Positions 38,463 through 51,348 of a DNA stretch of 64,000 nt are shown here, in pieces (the first letter of the stretch is position 1; each line of letters starts with the position of its first letter). Location of the stretch: positions 8,200,001 to 8,264,000 of the forward strand of contig CM048554.1 of assembly GCA_026413225.1 (NCBI GenBank). Reading direction: 5' to 3'. The stretch comes from Otis tarda. Its lineage: Eukaryota > Chordata > Aves > Otidiformes > Otididae. Under the pieces are notes generated by a model. That model searched no databases. It was given only the letters and a program-made list of their open reading frames with translations, and was not told the DNA's origin. The position numbers and the translations under genes were made by a program.

Positions 38463-38508
38463 AGATTTATAAAATACTAGAACTAAGATTTATAAAATAC
38501 TAGAACTC
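38463..38508. repeat. 23-bp tandem duplication
   Basis: Two adjacent copies at 38463-38485 and 38486-38508 differ only at their last base. It forms the start of an unusually repeat-dense 420 bp. Confidence 0.92.
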
Positions 38509-38540
38509 TGAAAATTGCTAGTTTAGTCTATTTAGATTGA

Positions 38541-38605
38541 GACTTATTATTCAGACTTATTATCCAGATATACTCAGATATACTGAGTATATCCAGATAT
38601 ACTCA
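38541..38605. repeat. Nested 13-mer and 10-mer duplications with near-palindrome
   Basis: A 13-mer beginning GACTTATTAT is repeated at 38541-38553 and 38554-38566. A 10-mer GATATACTCA follows at 38567-38576, as GATATACTGA at 38577-38586 and again at 38596-38605. TATACTCAG at 38569-38577 and CTGAGTATA at 38583-38591 form a perfect 9-bp inverted repeat with a 5-base spacer. Confidence 0.9.
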
Positions 38606-38829
38606 ATTTTACATTCAACTCGTTCTACTGTCCAGCCATTTTTATACCAGTCCATCTATGCTGTTGCTAAGAATGTACTTTACAAGCTTCTTGCAGCAGG
38701 GACTGTAGGCTGAGTCCGGCTCTGTTGACTCCAATGGGAATTGTAGCATTGACTCCTGTAGGTCAGGATTTACTTCATAACCTTTACTATTTTTGTTTTC
38801 TTGACAAACAGCATCCTGTGTTGTAGAAC

Positions 38830-38863
38830 TGTTGATTACCAGTGATAACACTGGTAATCAACA
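38830..38863. repeat. Perfect 15-bp inverted repeat with 4-base loop
   Basis: The arms TGTTGATTACCAGTG at 38830-38844 and CACTGGTAATCAACA at 38849-38863 are exact reverse complements around the loop ATAA. No T-run or other terminator-like feature follows, and this is not a bacterial context. It could extrude as a cruciform or fold in RNA. Confidence 0.93.
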
Positions 38864-38880
38864 CTTGGTAACACTTGGTA
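38861..38880. repeat. Tandem 10-mer abutting the hairpin
   Basis: ACACTTGGTA is repeated at 38861-38870 and 38871-38880 and overlaps the last bases of the hairpin's right arm. The overlap suggests that one event made both structures. Confidence 0.88.
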
Positions 38881-40304
38881 ACACTATACCAGTATGTAGA
38901 AATGTGTACGCTTCTGGTGTATGTGTAAGGTCATAACTTGTATCTACCATGCTGATATGAGGACACCTGCCCCATGATAGTAAATGCAGTTGCTGATTGA
39001 TTTGTGTATTTGAGTATGGCAGTGGTTGCTAAAATGCTTTTTTCGTATGGTACTTATTGTAAATCGTCTTAATGTGTTGAGGGTTCCTGACATTCATCCT
39101 GCATTCAGTGTGTCTTATACCTGGATTTTATTTTTATGCATTTAGAGATACCTTGCCTTTACAATAATTTAAAAAATTACAAAGCAAAAAATGGGGGGTT
39201 TGGGTTTTCATTTGTATTAGTTGATATCTGGAGTCTGAGCGAGGTTTTTTCTTGTTCTGCATTGTGACTGAGATGGGATATGAGCCCCTGGATACTGTAT
39301 GTTTAGGCAGCCGCTTAATAGTTGTCCTTAAAACCATAGCTAAAGCCATCAGTTTTCCAGAACACCTCCTCCTCTTCCACAGCAAGGTAATGTATTTACT
39401 CTTACAAATCCTTCCTGTTTCTTCAGTTCCTAGTGCTCAAGGCCAATGCCTGGTAAAGCGATCTGAGTGTTCTGCAAAATGCAATTTTTAAAATCGTGTG
39501 GCTAGATTTTTTTTTCTGTCATTTTAATTTTATTTATCAGAACTCTTCACATCATACTTTGGGTTTGTGGAGAAAGCCAAGCAGTAAGGTCAGGGCCTTT
39601 TTTTCATCATCCATCTGTCTCCAACCACCTAGTCAGGATCTGGCAGCAGAATTGCCCTCTAGAGCTTTAATTTAATCTGATAACCTAGGTTTATGGAGAG
39701 CTGTGCCTGTCCTCCCTTAGCTTCACAGGAGAAAGAAGTAACAGCCGAGCTGTGCTCTTGGTGCTGCAGAGCTGCATGGGCCTTTCCCAGGGTTTGCGGG
39801 CAGTTACAGGTGCGATGCCAGGTATTAGATTCTGACTTAAAGAGAATAGGGAATTGATTTTAGTAGCTGAAGGTTTCTAAAAGTACCCTAGGACTTTTAA
39901 CAGAGCACTGTAGGTAAACTGTTAGGCTTGGTGTGTTGTAGGTTATTACATTCTGGCTATTTAAATTTATTATCTCCGTCTTAGGCTGTGAACACCCAGA
40001 ACAGCTACAGCATATTTGAATTGCTTTCCTGGATCAGGGTCTTGAGTGCAGGGCAATGTCACCGGTGGTTTTCTTTTTAATCCTAAAGAGGTTAGGTCTG
40101 GATAGATAGACTGTGTTTCAGTGTTAGAAATTTAGTCCTCCTCCTTATGTTTTAACAAATCCTTTTTCTGGTATGTCTTTTTATTATGACAACCATCCAT
40201 TATAATCCCATTCCCATCCGATCATGTTCAGCCTCACTCTTTACCCTGTCTCTTCTATTTGCAAGTTTGCACTTGCCTAATGTCACTCACAATTGCAAAC
40301 TCAC

Positions 40305-40445
40305 GCGGTCTCGACACTCGTAGACCTCCCGAATCCACACGTTCCCGGTGGTGCTTGTCTCCGAAACCGTCCTGATTGGATGCCAGGATGTATCCTAGGA
40401 GATGCTCTTGGCCTCTCAAAGCCTCGCAATTTACATTATTAATGG
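40305..40445 (-). other. CpG-rich segment, possible phase-symmetric exon on the minus strand (weak)
   Basis: Read on the minus strand, a 141-base open segment lies between an AG (ACACAG at 40446-40451) and a textbook donor GTGAGT (plus-strand 40299-40304). It is open in one frame and would encode peptides including LLGYILASNQDGFGDKHH. About ten CpG dinucleotides fall in it, most between 40302 and 40375, although CpG is rare in the surroundings. The polypyrimidine tract before the acceptor is poor. I do not recognise the peptide and see no partner exons. Confidence 0.22.
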
Positions 40446-41309
40446 CTGTGTTGTGGTTTGCGATGTTCATACCAAGAGAGAATGGATTGTGTCGCTTCTT
40501 TTTTTAAAGGTCTATTTCTTTTAGTGAGTCTGACTGCTGCTACCTTTGTTTTATGTATTACAACGTCCTACAGGAAATGTGTAATTGATTGTCAAAATAG
40601 CAGTGGACAAGAAATTGTTCAGAGTCAATTTATTCACATTGAAATAGTTTTTGTGTCTACCCCTCGTTTCTCAGCATCTCCTTTTTGCTATATTCCTGAT
40701 GTTCATTATGTCAGACAAATACTCGTGTACTGAATAGAGGTAATTAAAGAACAGGTCTGTCATGTCACGGCAGTAATTTTTATATTCACAGAAAGCCCTT
40801 GTACTTGCTTTGTGAAAATACTGTGCCTGCTCTAAAGCTACTCAGACTGCTTCACGGTTTTGTACCAGCTGCAAGTTTCCCTTTGGCTGCTCCAAACATA
40901 AGTACTTCTATTAATGTGACAAGCTGTGATAATACAAGATGAAAGTGCCTTGCATTATGCTGTCCACTGCAGCCAATGTCTGTTTCTGCATTTTCTTGTA
41001 AAAAACCTGCACTCCATTATAGCTGGACATGTATAACTGTCAGATTATAGTAAATTCATTTGTTTGCTTATTTGTATGTTGGGACTGGTAAGGAACCACC
41101 ATCCAGCATTTTGGTTGTACCATTGCACAAATAGGGACCTATTCCCTTGTTGGAAGTGCCTGGATATTTGGATTTTTCATGCAGTTCACCCTTCCCGTGC
41201 TGTCTGCTGTTGTGTAAATAAGGGTAGGTGTGTCCCAGATGTTGTTCAAATGCAGTGCCCCCCAGCCTGGCACTGATGGATGGATGAAGCAGGTCATCAC
41301 CAGCTCCTC

Positions 41310-41572
41310 TGCGAGGAGAGGGAGAGCATTGCGTCGCAGGTGCCATTTGCAGCGGGGAGGGTGTGCTTCGCTCCCACAGGGTGCCTGCTGCATGCTTTGG
41401 CATTCGGAAGCAAACAAACATGCCTGAGCTCAGCGGAAGCCCTCACTCCTCAAAAAGGCCAAACACCACTAGTGGGGAGAACAGAGGTTCCTGACTCTGG
41501 TTCGGCTGCTGTCGCGGCTCAGCGGGTTCCCGCGGAGCCCTGCTCCTTCGCACCAGTGTGTGCCGGTTAGAA
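41310..41572. other. Local GC- and CpG-rich patch
   Basis: This ~260 bp is clearly richer in G+C and CpG than its flanks, with clusters around 41310-41370 and 41500-41570. Open frames exist on both strands here but none has a recognisable domain. It may be a small CpG island, a regulatory element or an old GC-rich insertion. It is too short and isolated for a confident promoter call. Confidence 0.4.
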
Positions 41573-41984
41573 CAAAACCAGAGGGGATTATAAAATGACA
41601 GAGTGCTGCGTACAAGCACATTTCCAGTGCTGTCTTCACCTCTGAAGAACATGAATGAAAGTGGCATCACACAGACCTTGTTAAAAAGACAAAAAAAAAA
41701 AACAACAAAAGGGTTCAGGAGCTGACATATCTGTAGTTCAGTGTTGCATTTTAGCATCTCTTGTGAAGTGCTGGCTGCTCACAATTCTCACTTACTTTAA
41801 TGGACATTCGAGGCACTTAGCACCTTGCAGGAGGCATTCAACACTGTTTAGCATTGGTCCCTTCCTAGGTCTTCACTTCTGAAATAAGCAGCTCTGTAAA
41901 GCAGAGTAAAAGTTTATTTTGATAGCCTACTGTGATGTATGGGTCCAATTACTTGAAGTTTCCAGACTCCTGTTGGTTCTGGAA

Positions 41985-42006
41985 TTTTTTTTTTTTTTTT
42001 TTTTTT
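41985..42006. repeat. Poly-T run (22 T)
   Basis: Twenty-two consecutive T on the plus strand, likely length-variable. No adjacent SINE or processed pseudogene is recognisable. Confidence 0.95.
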
Positions 42007-42935
42007 GGATAGTGGAAGCATAGTCTAAATGAAGGAATTCTCCTTTATGTCATTCCCTCTAGGCAAAAAAAAAGTAAACATAGGAAGGAAAGGAATTAAT
42101 GGAGACTATAACTCATACTGATTTTGTTTGTTCATATACATTACATTACTCTGCCACGCTCACTCACTTTTTCTCATCATTCTTTCCTCACTCCCAGCTC
42201 TCCCTTCTCTTATCTTATTTTTACATCAGCATAACTTTTTGGATTTTGTAGGATCCACTTCTAATTTAATCTAATACAACATGGATGTTGGAGATGTAAT
42301 TTACACCATCAAACTGAACTGGGGCCAGGCACTTCTTTAAGAGCTGCACCTGCTTTCCCTAGGCTGTATTTAGTGGAATTTCTCCTTTCATGTTTAATTC
42401 ATATTCCTTCTGGGAAAATGTTTAGCAAGCTAACAATTGAAGTTAGGGGTGGGGGAACTTAGTACAGCTTGAAGGTCTGTAATGCAGATAAAACACTTTC
42501 CAAATGTTTTGGATATCACAAAATGAGTTTTGAATTTTGTTAATTTCTACCCCTGCTCTTTCTCATTATTAAATCCATTTTCTTTTTTATTTCATTTCCA
42601 CTAAAAACATGTATTTTTCTGCCCTAGGGGGAACAAAAAAAAAACCAAACACCAAGAAAACCCCTGTGAACATGCAAGCTTTATAAATTGTCCTTCTGTT
42701 CTGAAACAATGCTTGATCACTGGCCCTTCCTCCTACAGGAGAGAAAGAAATAAATTTTGTGTAGTGAAGTAATCTGCCATTTACAATATACAGCATAAAA
42801 AGTGCTTAACTTGCATGCTCAGAGATGTATCAATGAACATATAGAGTTAAAAAGGAGCATTATTTGTGGCTTTGAGGATTGCCCGATGAGCACATGTTGT
42901 TATCTGAAGTTAAGGTAATTTAGTCAAGACAACTC

Positions 42936-42953
42936 TTTTTTTTTTTTTTTTTT
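42936..42953. repeat. Poly-T run (18 T)
   Basis: Eighteen consecutive T on the plus strand with no recognisable retrotransposon beside them. Confidence 0.95.
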
Positions 42954-45745
42954 CCTGTGGTTCTACATTAAAAACCAGCTCATGTTTATTGTCAGCAATA
43001 TTGGAGCAGCTTTCACCCTATTTTTGACACAGATCAGTAAAGACAGTTAGATGTCCTAAGGTATGTGGGATTAGGAACAAGCCATCTATACTTAGATATC
43101 TTGTTTGTCCTCTCACTACCTAGTATTTCATCCTTCTATTTCTCAAGAACAGTTAATCCCTGGCAACAACAATATGCTTTTCATTGGGCATGAAACAAGG
43201 TTCTGTGACTGTACATTAAGAGCTCAGTCCTGAGAGACAGCAGGTGATAGATAACAGAAGTTCCATGGTCAGTATGCGGGACAGTGACTCCAGGAGGCTG
43301 ACTCCTTTCTGGCTCTCTCCCAGACTTGTTGGGGTTTCTGAATCAGGTAATCACTGCTTTGTTATTGTCTGTAAAATGGGGAAGTAGTGTAGACTTACAG
43401 AAACCAAAGGTGTTCAAAACCCTTTCATCTCTCAACAATGTTGTGTCAATTGTCCATTAGAAAACCGGGATGCATCAAGTTTCAAGTGTTGTGTTTGTTT
43501 TTTTTTCTGGAAGTCTCTGAAGCAATTTTTCACAACCTTCTTTTTCTCTTTTATGGGAATGAATGGGATGTTCTCTGCATCACATCTAAGCAGTGGGTCG
43601 ATGGTTTGGACTGCTACAGAAGTGCAAACCTCTTCGACGAGCCCTTAGCAGTACCAAGAAACTACCAGACTTCTGTAGGTCGATGTAACAAAATACAGGA
43701 GCCAAGCGTACTTGTCGTTGGTTTGCGTGAAAGTGGCTGATACAAGTACCTAAAACTCCTAAAAAGCCTGGGGTCTATAACAGAGGAAAAGATGTTTTTA
43801 GAAATTCACCTTGCAATTTATTATCAAAATTATACTCCTATATGGCTGTAACTTTTGCAAGGTCTTGTGTCAAAGATGATAAATGCTCAAATTGCTGGTA
43901 GCTGGTAGCTGTTATAGTCCTGCTCAGCTAAACATGCACTTTGAGCATCTGCTTCTTGATAGGAAACATAAGAATTCAAAGGGTCAACTTAAAACTTCAG
44001 GACAATTTTTTTTTTTTTTTTGGTCGTTTTCTGGTGTAAAAGGAAACAAAAAGGTTGTGGTATCTTTAAAGAGCTCATTGCGGTAAAGCCAAGAAAGAGA
44101 AAAAAAACAAAACTACAAAACAAAAAAAACAGAAGCAGATTGCTCAGCCTGTAGCTGGACTGGTACAAGTACAATCTGTGCAACATTTCTCCAGGGGAAA
44201 AATCTTGAGACTTGTGCTGCTGAGAAATATGGCACAGAGTCCTGAACTGAAAACTCTTGAAGAAGCTGAACCAACAGTGGGCTTAAGATAAAAACAGATC
44301 CGAGACAGTTCTCCTGTACCTGTAATTCTTCTGTTCAGCCTGCCTCTCTGCAGCATTTTTTCCTTAGAAATGAATGTTCTTTTGGGCTAGAAGTGGAGTC
44401 GGAGAAACTTTTACAACTGGGCCTGTTATGGGAACATTTTTTGATTTATCTTTTAGTCTACCACAAAACTTCTTATCTGCTTGGACTTCAGCTTATCCAT
44501 ATGTCTCAGTTTCTCAGTATTTAAGTTATAAAATAATTACTTGGCTATTAAAAGCCTATGTCAGAGGCTGTATCTTGGAATCCCAAACCAGAGACGCAGC
44601 AGAAGCCTTGTGGCTTTATTAAAAATCACCTAATTATGAAAACTATGTGGTTCCCTTGGTTCATCTTGCAGCACACAGTTGATTCCAGATGGAAATTTGA
44701 TGCCAAATCAATACTATGATACCTTCCTGTTTTCATGCATGAATGTTGTTTACTTCCATAACTGTAAGGCTGTCAGTAGCTCTGTGTTCACTTGGTGCCA
44801 TGCTCAGAACTGAGATATTTCCTCTCCTAGAGGAGGCACACAGCTGGAATAAACATAGTGACTTGTGTAAATTATGTCTCTGCTTGATATGGTTTTGATT
44901 GTCTAGAATTTGTCACAAAATGGGAGAAAAGTGGCAACTAACGATAAAGGGCTAATGCCTCAGTTTGGCGGAGCAGCACTCCCTTTGCTTTCTCCCTGGG
45001 CTGGCGATGGCCAGCTGCGAGTTGGTGGGAGAATCCACCTAAGACAAGCAGCTCGGGGCTCTCCCAGGGTGTTGGCAGGATGGGATAGCCTGGATAAAGC
45101 AAAACCTAGATAAGCGTGTACACTGAACACATGTGTTTACATGTACTGGCAGCTGATTTCTGCAGGCATGAGGGCTGACTGAGCAGAAAGGCAGGATCAT
45201 GGCTGAATGCCCGAGGCACGTGCTCTGTATTGTAAACACCACAGTGCATAACTGTGGCTACCAGTGCAGGAGGAAGATGAGAGCTTGTTTCATCCTCAGC
45301 CTAGAAAATCCGCTTGCTGATTACTACATGCTGTAGGTTAGAGCTTTTCACTGTTGGTTTCATCCTTACCTCCTGTTAGATGTTTGCCCAAAGCTGCCAT
45401 TTCAGAGTTCTTCCATGGACAGCAGGAGAAAGAAGCATTCTCACAGAATTACTGTTAGGGTCATCTCTTTGTAAGCAGCATGTGGGCAAAGCGTGTTTCT
45501 GTTCAATAACATGCCATAATATATACCAGACAGGATTTTATATTCTAGACACATCCTGGAACAGGACATTTTTGTTGGGCTTTTTTTTTTTATTTTTGGT
45601 TTTTTTTTTTTTTTCCCCCACCTCTAGTTTTGGCCTCTGAGCTAAATAAGATACTCAGATTCTCTGGAGAATGAATCAAACACCACCCACTTCTCATGCC
45701 ATTGAAAACATATTCCTGATTTTGCCATTCAGTCTTCTGAAATGC

Positions 45746-45765
45746 CAAGCTGTGTACACAGCTTG
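45746..45765. repeat. Perfect 20-bp palindrome
   Basis: CAAGCTGTGT followed directly by ACACAGCTTG reads identically on both strands with no spacer. It may be chance, a cruciform-capable site or a dimeric protein-binding site. No known binding motif fits it fully. Confidence 0.92.
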
Positions 45766-46304
45766 AGTGTGTGCAAGGCATGTCACTTGTTGAAAGCTTT
45801 ATTCTCAAGTGCTTTAAGACTGGATTGTTGTTGTTCATCTTGTTCTCAGACTGAAGAAAATATTACTTTTATTTCTAATTAAAATGCCTGCAGATTAAAT
45901 AGTGTGAGCTTTTGAAAGACTTCCGTAGGGATCTGTGCCATTTGCAGTAGATATTGTCAAAGGAAGTCAATGAGCAATGACAGCTATGTCATCTTGTATC
46001 TAATTGCCTGAAATACATCGCTCCCCATTCACTTTCTTTGTGCGGCTTTATGATTGAAGCACATAAGACTTAACGCAGTAAGGGAGTTTCTTTCAGGAAG
46101 CCATTTCTCTTAAGAATAAAGTACAATTCTGTTCTTAAATGCTTGCCTCAGCTCCGAACAGTCACAAACACATTTCCCAAAATAATCTCCTTCACTAGTC
46201 GCTCCAACCTAAATTACTGCCCCTCATCCTGTTCTGAGGGGCCACTGGTACTTCTCTCTAGGGCCTCACATCCATGATGTGTTTAATGTTTTTAAGAGAA
46301 ACAC

Positions 46305-46325
46305 TTTTTTTTTTTTTTTTTTTTT
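46305..46325. repeat. Poly-T run (21 T)
   Basis: Twenty-one consecutive T on the plus strand, with no recognisable element attached. Confidence 0.95.
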
Positions 46326-47970
46326 AGCTAGCCACAAAGCTGAAACTCTGGTCCAAACATCATCTCGCATTCCATTTCTTTCTTTTTACTCTGGCTCTTA
46401 CAAATTCAATTGTGGCCTATTCTTATCTGTTTGAGATGCTGCTGGTCATATCCTTATCTCATGCATTGACCATCTTAGTCCTTTTTTTGCACTGCTTTTT
46501 TCTAGCACAACAGATGGATGTGTTTACTTCCATGGCCTTTTTTCCATATGATCTCACACTGAGAAGTCAGCCCCTCAGCTGGGATAGCCTCTCTCTGTAT
46601 TATTCTGAGATAAGACCTTTTATGTGTCCTACAAATTATTCTCCTTGTTCTCCCTTGAAAGTGTTTGTTAAAATTAGTTAAACCTTTGCTGTTCTTCCTT
46701 AAAATATCCTTTGGCATAATACTAACAAAATAGTTGAAATCTCTCTGTATCCATCTGTTGTCTCTTATCATTTAATGAGGTTGTAAAATTCAGGACTATA
46801 TTTTTTTCCTGTTTGTGCAGTATTTCTGAAGTGAGCCTTGCCCATGCCACTGACCTCTGAAGTACTGCAGAGGCTATTGTTGTCAGGGCCAGATGGGCTG
46901 TTGATAACTGAAGGGGTTTCTGCCTGTGCATTATTATCACGGTCTTTGCCTTTAGCATCTCCTTTGTATAACCTATTTTTAAATGACACTAGGGGGATGT
47001 TCCCAGATGGTGAGAAGATCCTCTATCTGCTTATGCTTTGCTGAAGTATAATATACACAGCATCCCTGGCAATCCAGAAAATGCAGCTCGTAGATAACCA
47101 GCTGTTCTTCATTCTAAGAACAACAGGCTGAGATTTGCTGCTGGAAGCATAAAATCTCATCTCTATCTGTACGAGGCACAGTCTAGTCCACTTTCTGCAA
47201 TTCAGTGTAAGTCCTTGGAATGAAGAAGTGTGCTCTTAGTGGATATTCATCACTGAGCAGACAAAACAAAAAAATATTTTTTTAATGATTAGTTAATGGC
47301 ATTGTGTCCTTTTTATAAGGAGCAGGCATTGTCAGTTGCAGGTGACACCAAAATCAAGGTGTTTACAGAGTGGTGATTTTCTCAGATTCAGAAAACCACA
47401 TAGCATGAAACGGCTGATCTCTTTCTCTGAAATGTGACAACAGTGTTATCCATTTGTACGGTATGGTCAAAGGCCATAGCAAGAGTCACATCTGCATCTT
47501 TTCATTAATTCCCAATTACAGCACACATTTGAGGGACTTTTGCTTGAACAGTGAAGTTTCTCTGAGGTATCCTGAAAACATCAGATTTCCTCACTAAGTT
47601 TGGGACAACCAGGCTGGGCATGCACTGGTGATCCAATGCATGTCCCTCAGTAGAGGACAGCACGCAGATAGTGGTCCCATTTCTGGATTGCTGCAGCAAA
47701 AAAAACCATCATGAATTTAAAGTGTACCAAAACTTCATTTGTTAAGACCTAGTGCAGCCAATTCTGTTGTAGTTACTACAATAAAATAAATCAAGTCTTA
47801 AACTGGAGTATGAAATAAATGAGATGTGGTTGTGTTATTATGCTTTATTATCCCATGATGACGCCTGCTAGAGGCATGGTACAATGGCACTAGACTTGCG
47901 GCAAAGTAACATCATTTACACAGAGTAAAGGCATTCCTAGTTGTCTTTCCCCTCTATCTTTACTCTAGTC

Positions 47971-48019
47971 ATAAATCCTTTATGGATATGACAATAAATC
48001 CTTCATGGCATATGACAAT
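47971..48019. repeat. Imperfect tandem duplication, ~24-bp unit
   Basis: ATAAATCCTTTATGG plus ATATGACAAT at 47971-47995 overlaps a second copy, ATAAATCCTTCATGG plus CATATGACAAT, at 47994-48019. The copies differ by one substitution and one inserted base. Confidence 0.85.
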
Positions 48020-51000
48020 TTTTTCCATCTCCTCACTCTGCTGTTTTTGTTTCCTCTTCCATAATCTTTCATGGTGGAGCCTATTGTGTACAGGCTGGAA
48101 AATTCTTGAAAAGTGTTTCTGGATTTCTCATCTATGGGAGTCTACTTCATTTGGTAATGAGCTATCCCAGACAGGCAGGGAGCATTTTACTAGCTAGGAA
48201 ACCAACATGTATATTTTCAGAATAAAAATAAGAACTCTTCCTCTTTTGCCTAAACTTAAAAAGGCTGAACTCTGATTCCTTTGAAAACAGGACATCTTTA
48301 TCCATCTTTATCCACTGATTTTAGCAGCATTCACTAAATTGTCAGGATGGCTTCAGCTATAGTTACATTTCTGCTTTACCCTTTCTTGTAATTATTAGAT
48401 ACAAGAATACCTAGCTGTTGAGTGTGTATTATTTTCTAAGACTGAGCAGACTAATATCATCAGCCATAATTCTGTGGGTTTCTCCATAATTAAGATAATG
48501 ATATTTAAAGTGAATGTTTATTTCATACTACTTTGTATGGCAAAATATAATTAGATGTTTGGCTGCATATGCATATGGTTGAAAAGGATTTAGTATTTTG
48601 AAAGACGCTGTAAGTAAGTCTGAATAAAGTAGTAGTTTAACTCTTAGAGTGACTCTGAAACCTCAAGCAAGTGTGCCATGAGCACACTGTGAAATTCGTT
48701 AATACAGAGTGAAAATTCTCTTAAATTGCCTCCGCTTGATGAATTGTTTGTCCAGAGTGATAGCTGTAACTTTAAATTTACTAAATTCAAAGAAACCTTC
48801 TGTTAACTGTGCTAAGCTAATCTTGAAAATATTTATGTGCCTTACATTTGAAGCTAAATAAAGAGCATTTTCTTTATCACGCTCTGCAGTGCAATGTGGA
48901 CTTTTCCATGTAGGAGCTTGTTTATGTTGCCCACATAGACTCTTAACGCCTGAGATTCTGAGCACGGAAGCAGATTGCAAGTGAATGAATTGAGTTGGCT
49001 ATCTTGTGGTTCTAATCCTTCTTTTTCTATTTGAACTGGCGAGTTTTGGAAGTGTTGATATCTTATGGTCAAAGTTGTATGAGAAAGAAGTTGCCTTCAT
49101 GTTCCACGCGGACATTTTAGGCCTCAGTTGATGAATTTATTTTTTCTTTTAGATAGAATTTCTATAGTTTCTGAAGGTTATCAAAGATAAGCCGTAACGT
49201 GACAAGAGGAGGTGCACCTCTTCTGTATCTCACTTTGCATATTAAAAAAAAAAAAGGAAAAAAAAATTAATGAAGAAGGAAAGGATTATCTATCTACAAC
49301 GTAACAACACTACAAGTAATATGAGAGTCAGAGAGCAGAAGAGGAGAAAAAAAAGATTCAGACTTAGGTATGTTAACTTTTTTCAAAACCAATTGAGTGC
49401 TTATTTAATTATTTAAGTTAATGTTTGTTGCACACAACAGTAAGGATTTGAGTTTGATATTAGGTAAAATGGTTAAACTGTTCTATCTTTGAATAAACCC
49501 TGTCATTCTTTTTATACTCCCAAGAACTCTTATTCTAATGCATACTTACTTAGCCAAGTCCTGAGGAAGGCGTCCCTTTTTCAACCCTTTTAGCACACAC
49601 TGCATCCCTCATCTGTTTCACCTTTCCAGATACCTCTCTTCTGAATACTTCTATCAGCATGAAAAATTATTTCTCTGTCTTCTGTCAATCAGTGGTCCCT
49701 GCAAATACTTATCCTTCCCTATTTTAGCACATCATTGAACACTGTGGACCACATCTATTTCTACGGAATGACTCTGAAAGTCGATTTTTACATCAGCATT
49801 ACTCTCTCTCGGAGTTTCTAGTTAAAATATTAATCTTGCATATTGACTACATCATTCATCTGTGTTTTTGGAACTTTCTTTTCATCTACTAGTCTAGTTT
49901 ACCTAGATGAGACAGTTTTCTTCTTTTTCTATTACAAATGCCATCATAAAATTTCAAATTTAACCCATTGGACTCATAGGTTTTGAGATATGTTACTGTT
50001 ATTTTAGTGTGTCTTTTGTTCAATGTTGAGTAATTTGTAGTGGATACCATTTGGGCTGCCTTCTAAAGATGCTATTCTCTTTCACTTTTCTAAGTACTTG
50101 CTTTACCACATGAATATTTATTGGTAAGTGTTTGTAATAAAGCACAGTTCATGGTTAGCATACTTGATGCGGCTACCAAAAAGTCTCCCTACTAACACCA
50201 CATAGGCCGAGCATACTGGCAGTGTGATATCTGCTCTTTGTCCTGTCTGGGTAGAAAGCAGGTGGGAGCAGTCATGCCAGTGAAACACCAGGATCAAGCT
50301 GCCAAAGAAGCAGGTCATAGCCCAAACCCCATCAGCTCAACTTTGCTGAGAATTTGGCTCGTTCTCCAGTTCGCTCAGTTACTGAAATTTTGACCATGTT
50401 TGATACAAATCATCAGCCTCGCTGGTGGGGCTGTGCTCTACCAAGACTCCACCAAGGCCCCAGACCTGAGTTTGAATGGCTCTGCACATGGTATGGATTT
50501 GGGAAAGGTTGTGACATACCTTCTTTATTCACTCAAAGTTCCTTCTAAGGCTGAAACACATACACATTTCTTTGACAGAGCTGTTGGCATGAAAGTGTAA
50601 GAGCTTATCTCTTTGTATTTCACTGATGTAACAGGGTGAAATTGATAATTTTTTATTCTTCAGAATTTTAGTCTCCTAACTACTGTAACCACTAGCCCTT
50701 ACTAATGGGACTAGTAAGATAATGAAGCCCTACTTTCTACCACAATTCAAAGCGTAAAACAAAATATCTAATGCTTGAGATAGAGATTACAGGGATTTTT
50801 TATTTTTTAACTACAGAAAAAGTAATTATGTTATGTGAAAAACAACATATCAATGTGGGGGGGGGGCAAATGGTATAAGTAATGTCTGTATTTTGCTTTA
50901 TTCAAGTGCAGATATTTTTAAAATGCTTGTCTTGTGGAAAGACCATTCAGAAGCAAAGGGAAGGATGGCCCATTTGCTGTAGGGCCCGTGCCTGGTATGT

Positions 51001-51348
51001 GCAAGCAGCTTGGAGAGGAACCCATAATTATGACACTTGATTCACTGAGATAAATTATTTCGTTGAGTTAGATTCTTGTAGACTACAATCTCACTTCGTG
51101 TTGAAACAGATTATGTAAACACAACTCTGTTGACGTATTCAATTTTAATGAGGAAAGAATCAGCACAAATATTTAACAATTTTATGTCTGAAGACTCAGT
51201 GGTTTTGTCATTACCTACTGTTTAGAATCCAAGATAACAGATCATATAGAACATCTCTACGTGGGCATGTTAGTAGTTAATTTGGGAAAATCTGCAACTG
51301 TTAAGAATGAAATGAGGAATACGTCAGGTCTGAGCTCCACACTAACCA

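Noticed and set aside
38830..38863. Hairpin considered as a transcription terminator or microRNA precursor
   Set aside because: This is a vertebrate context, no U-run follows, and a 15-bp stem with a 4-base loop is too short for a typical microRNA precursor.
38463..38880. Repeat cluster considered as a CRISPR array
   Set aside because: Repeats differ in length and are adjacent or overlapping, with no regular unique spacers and no cas genes.
43438..43740. 100-codon open stretch with a few CpGs and a GTAGGT donor-like site
   Set aside because: No acceptor with a polypyrimidine tract precedes it, and the peptide is not recognised.
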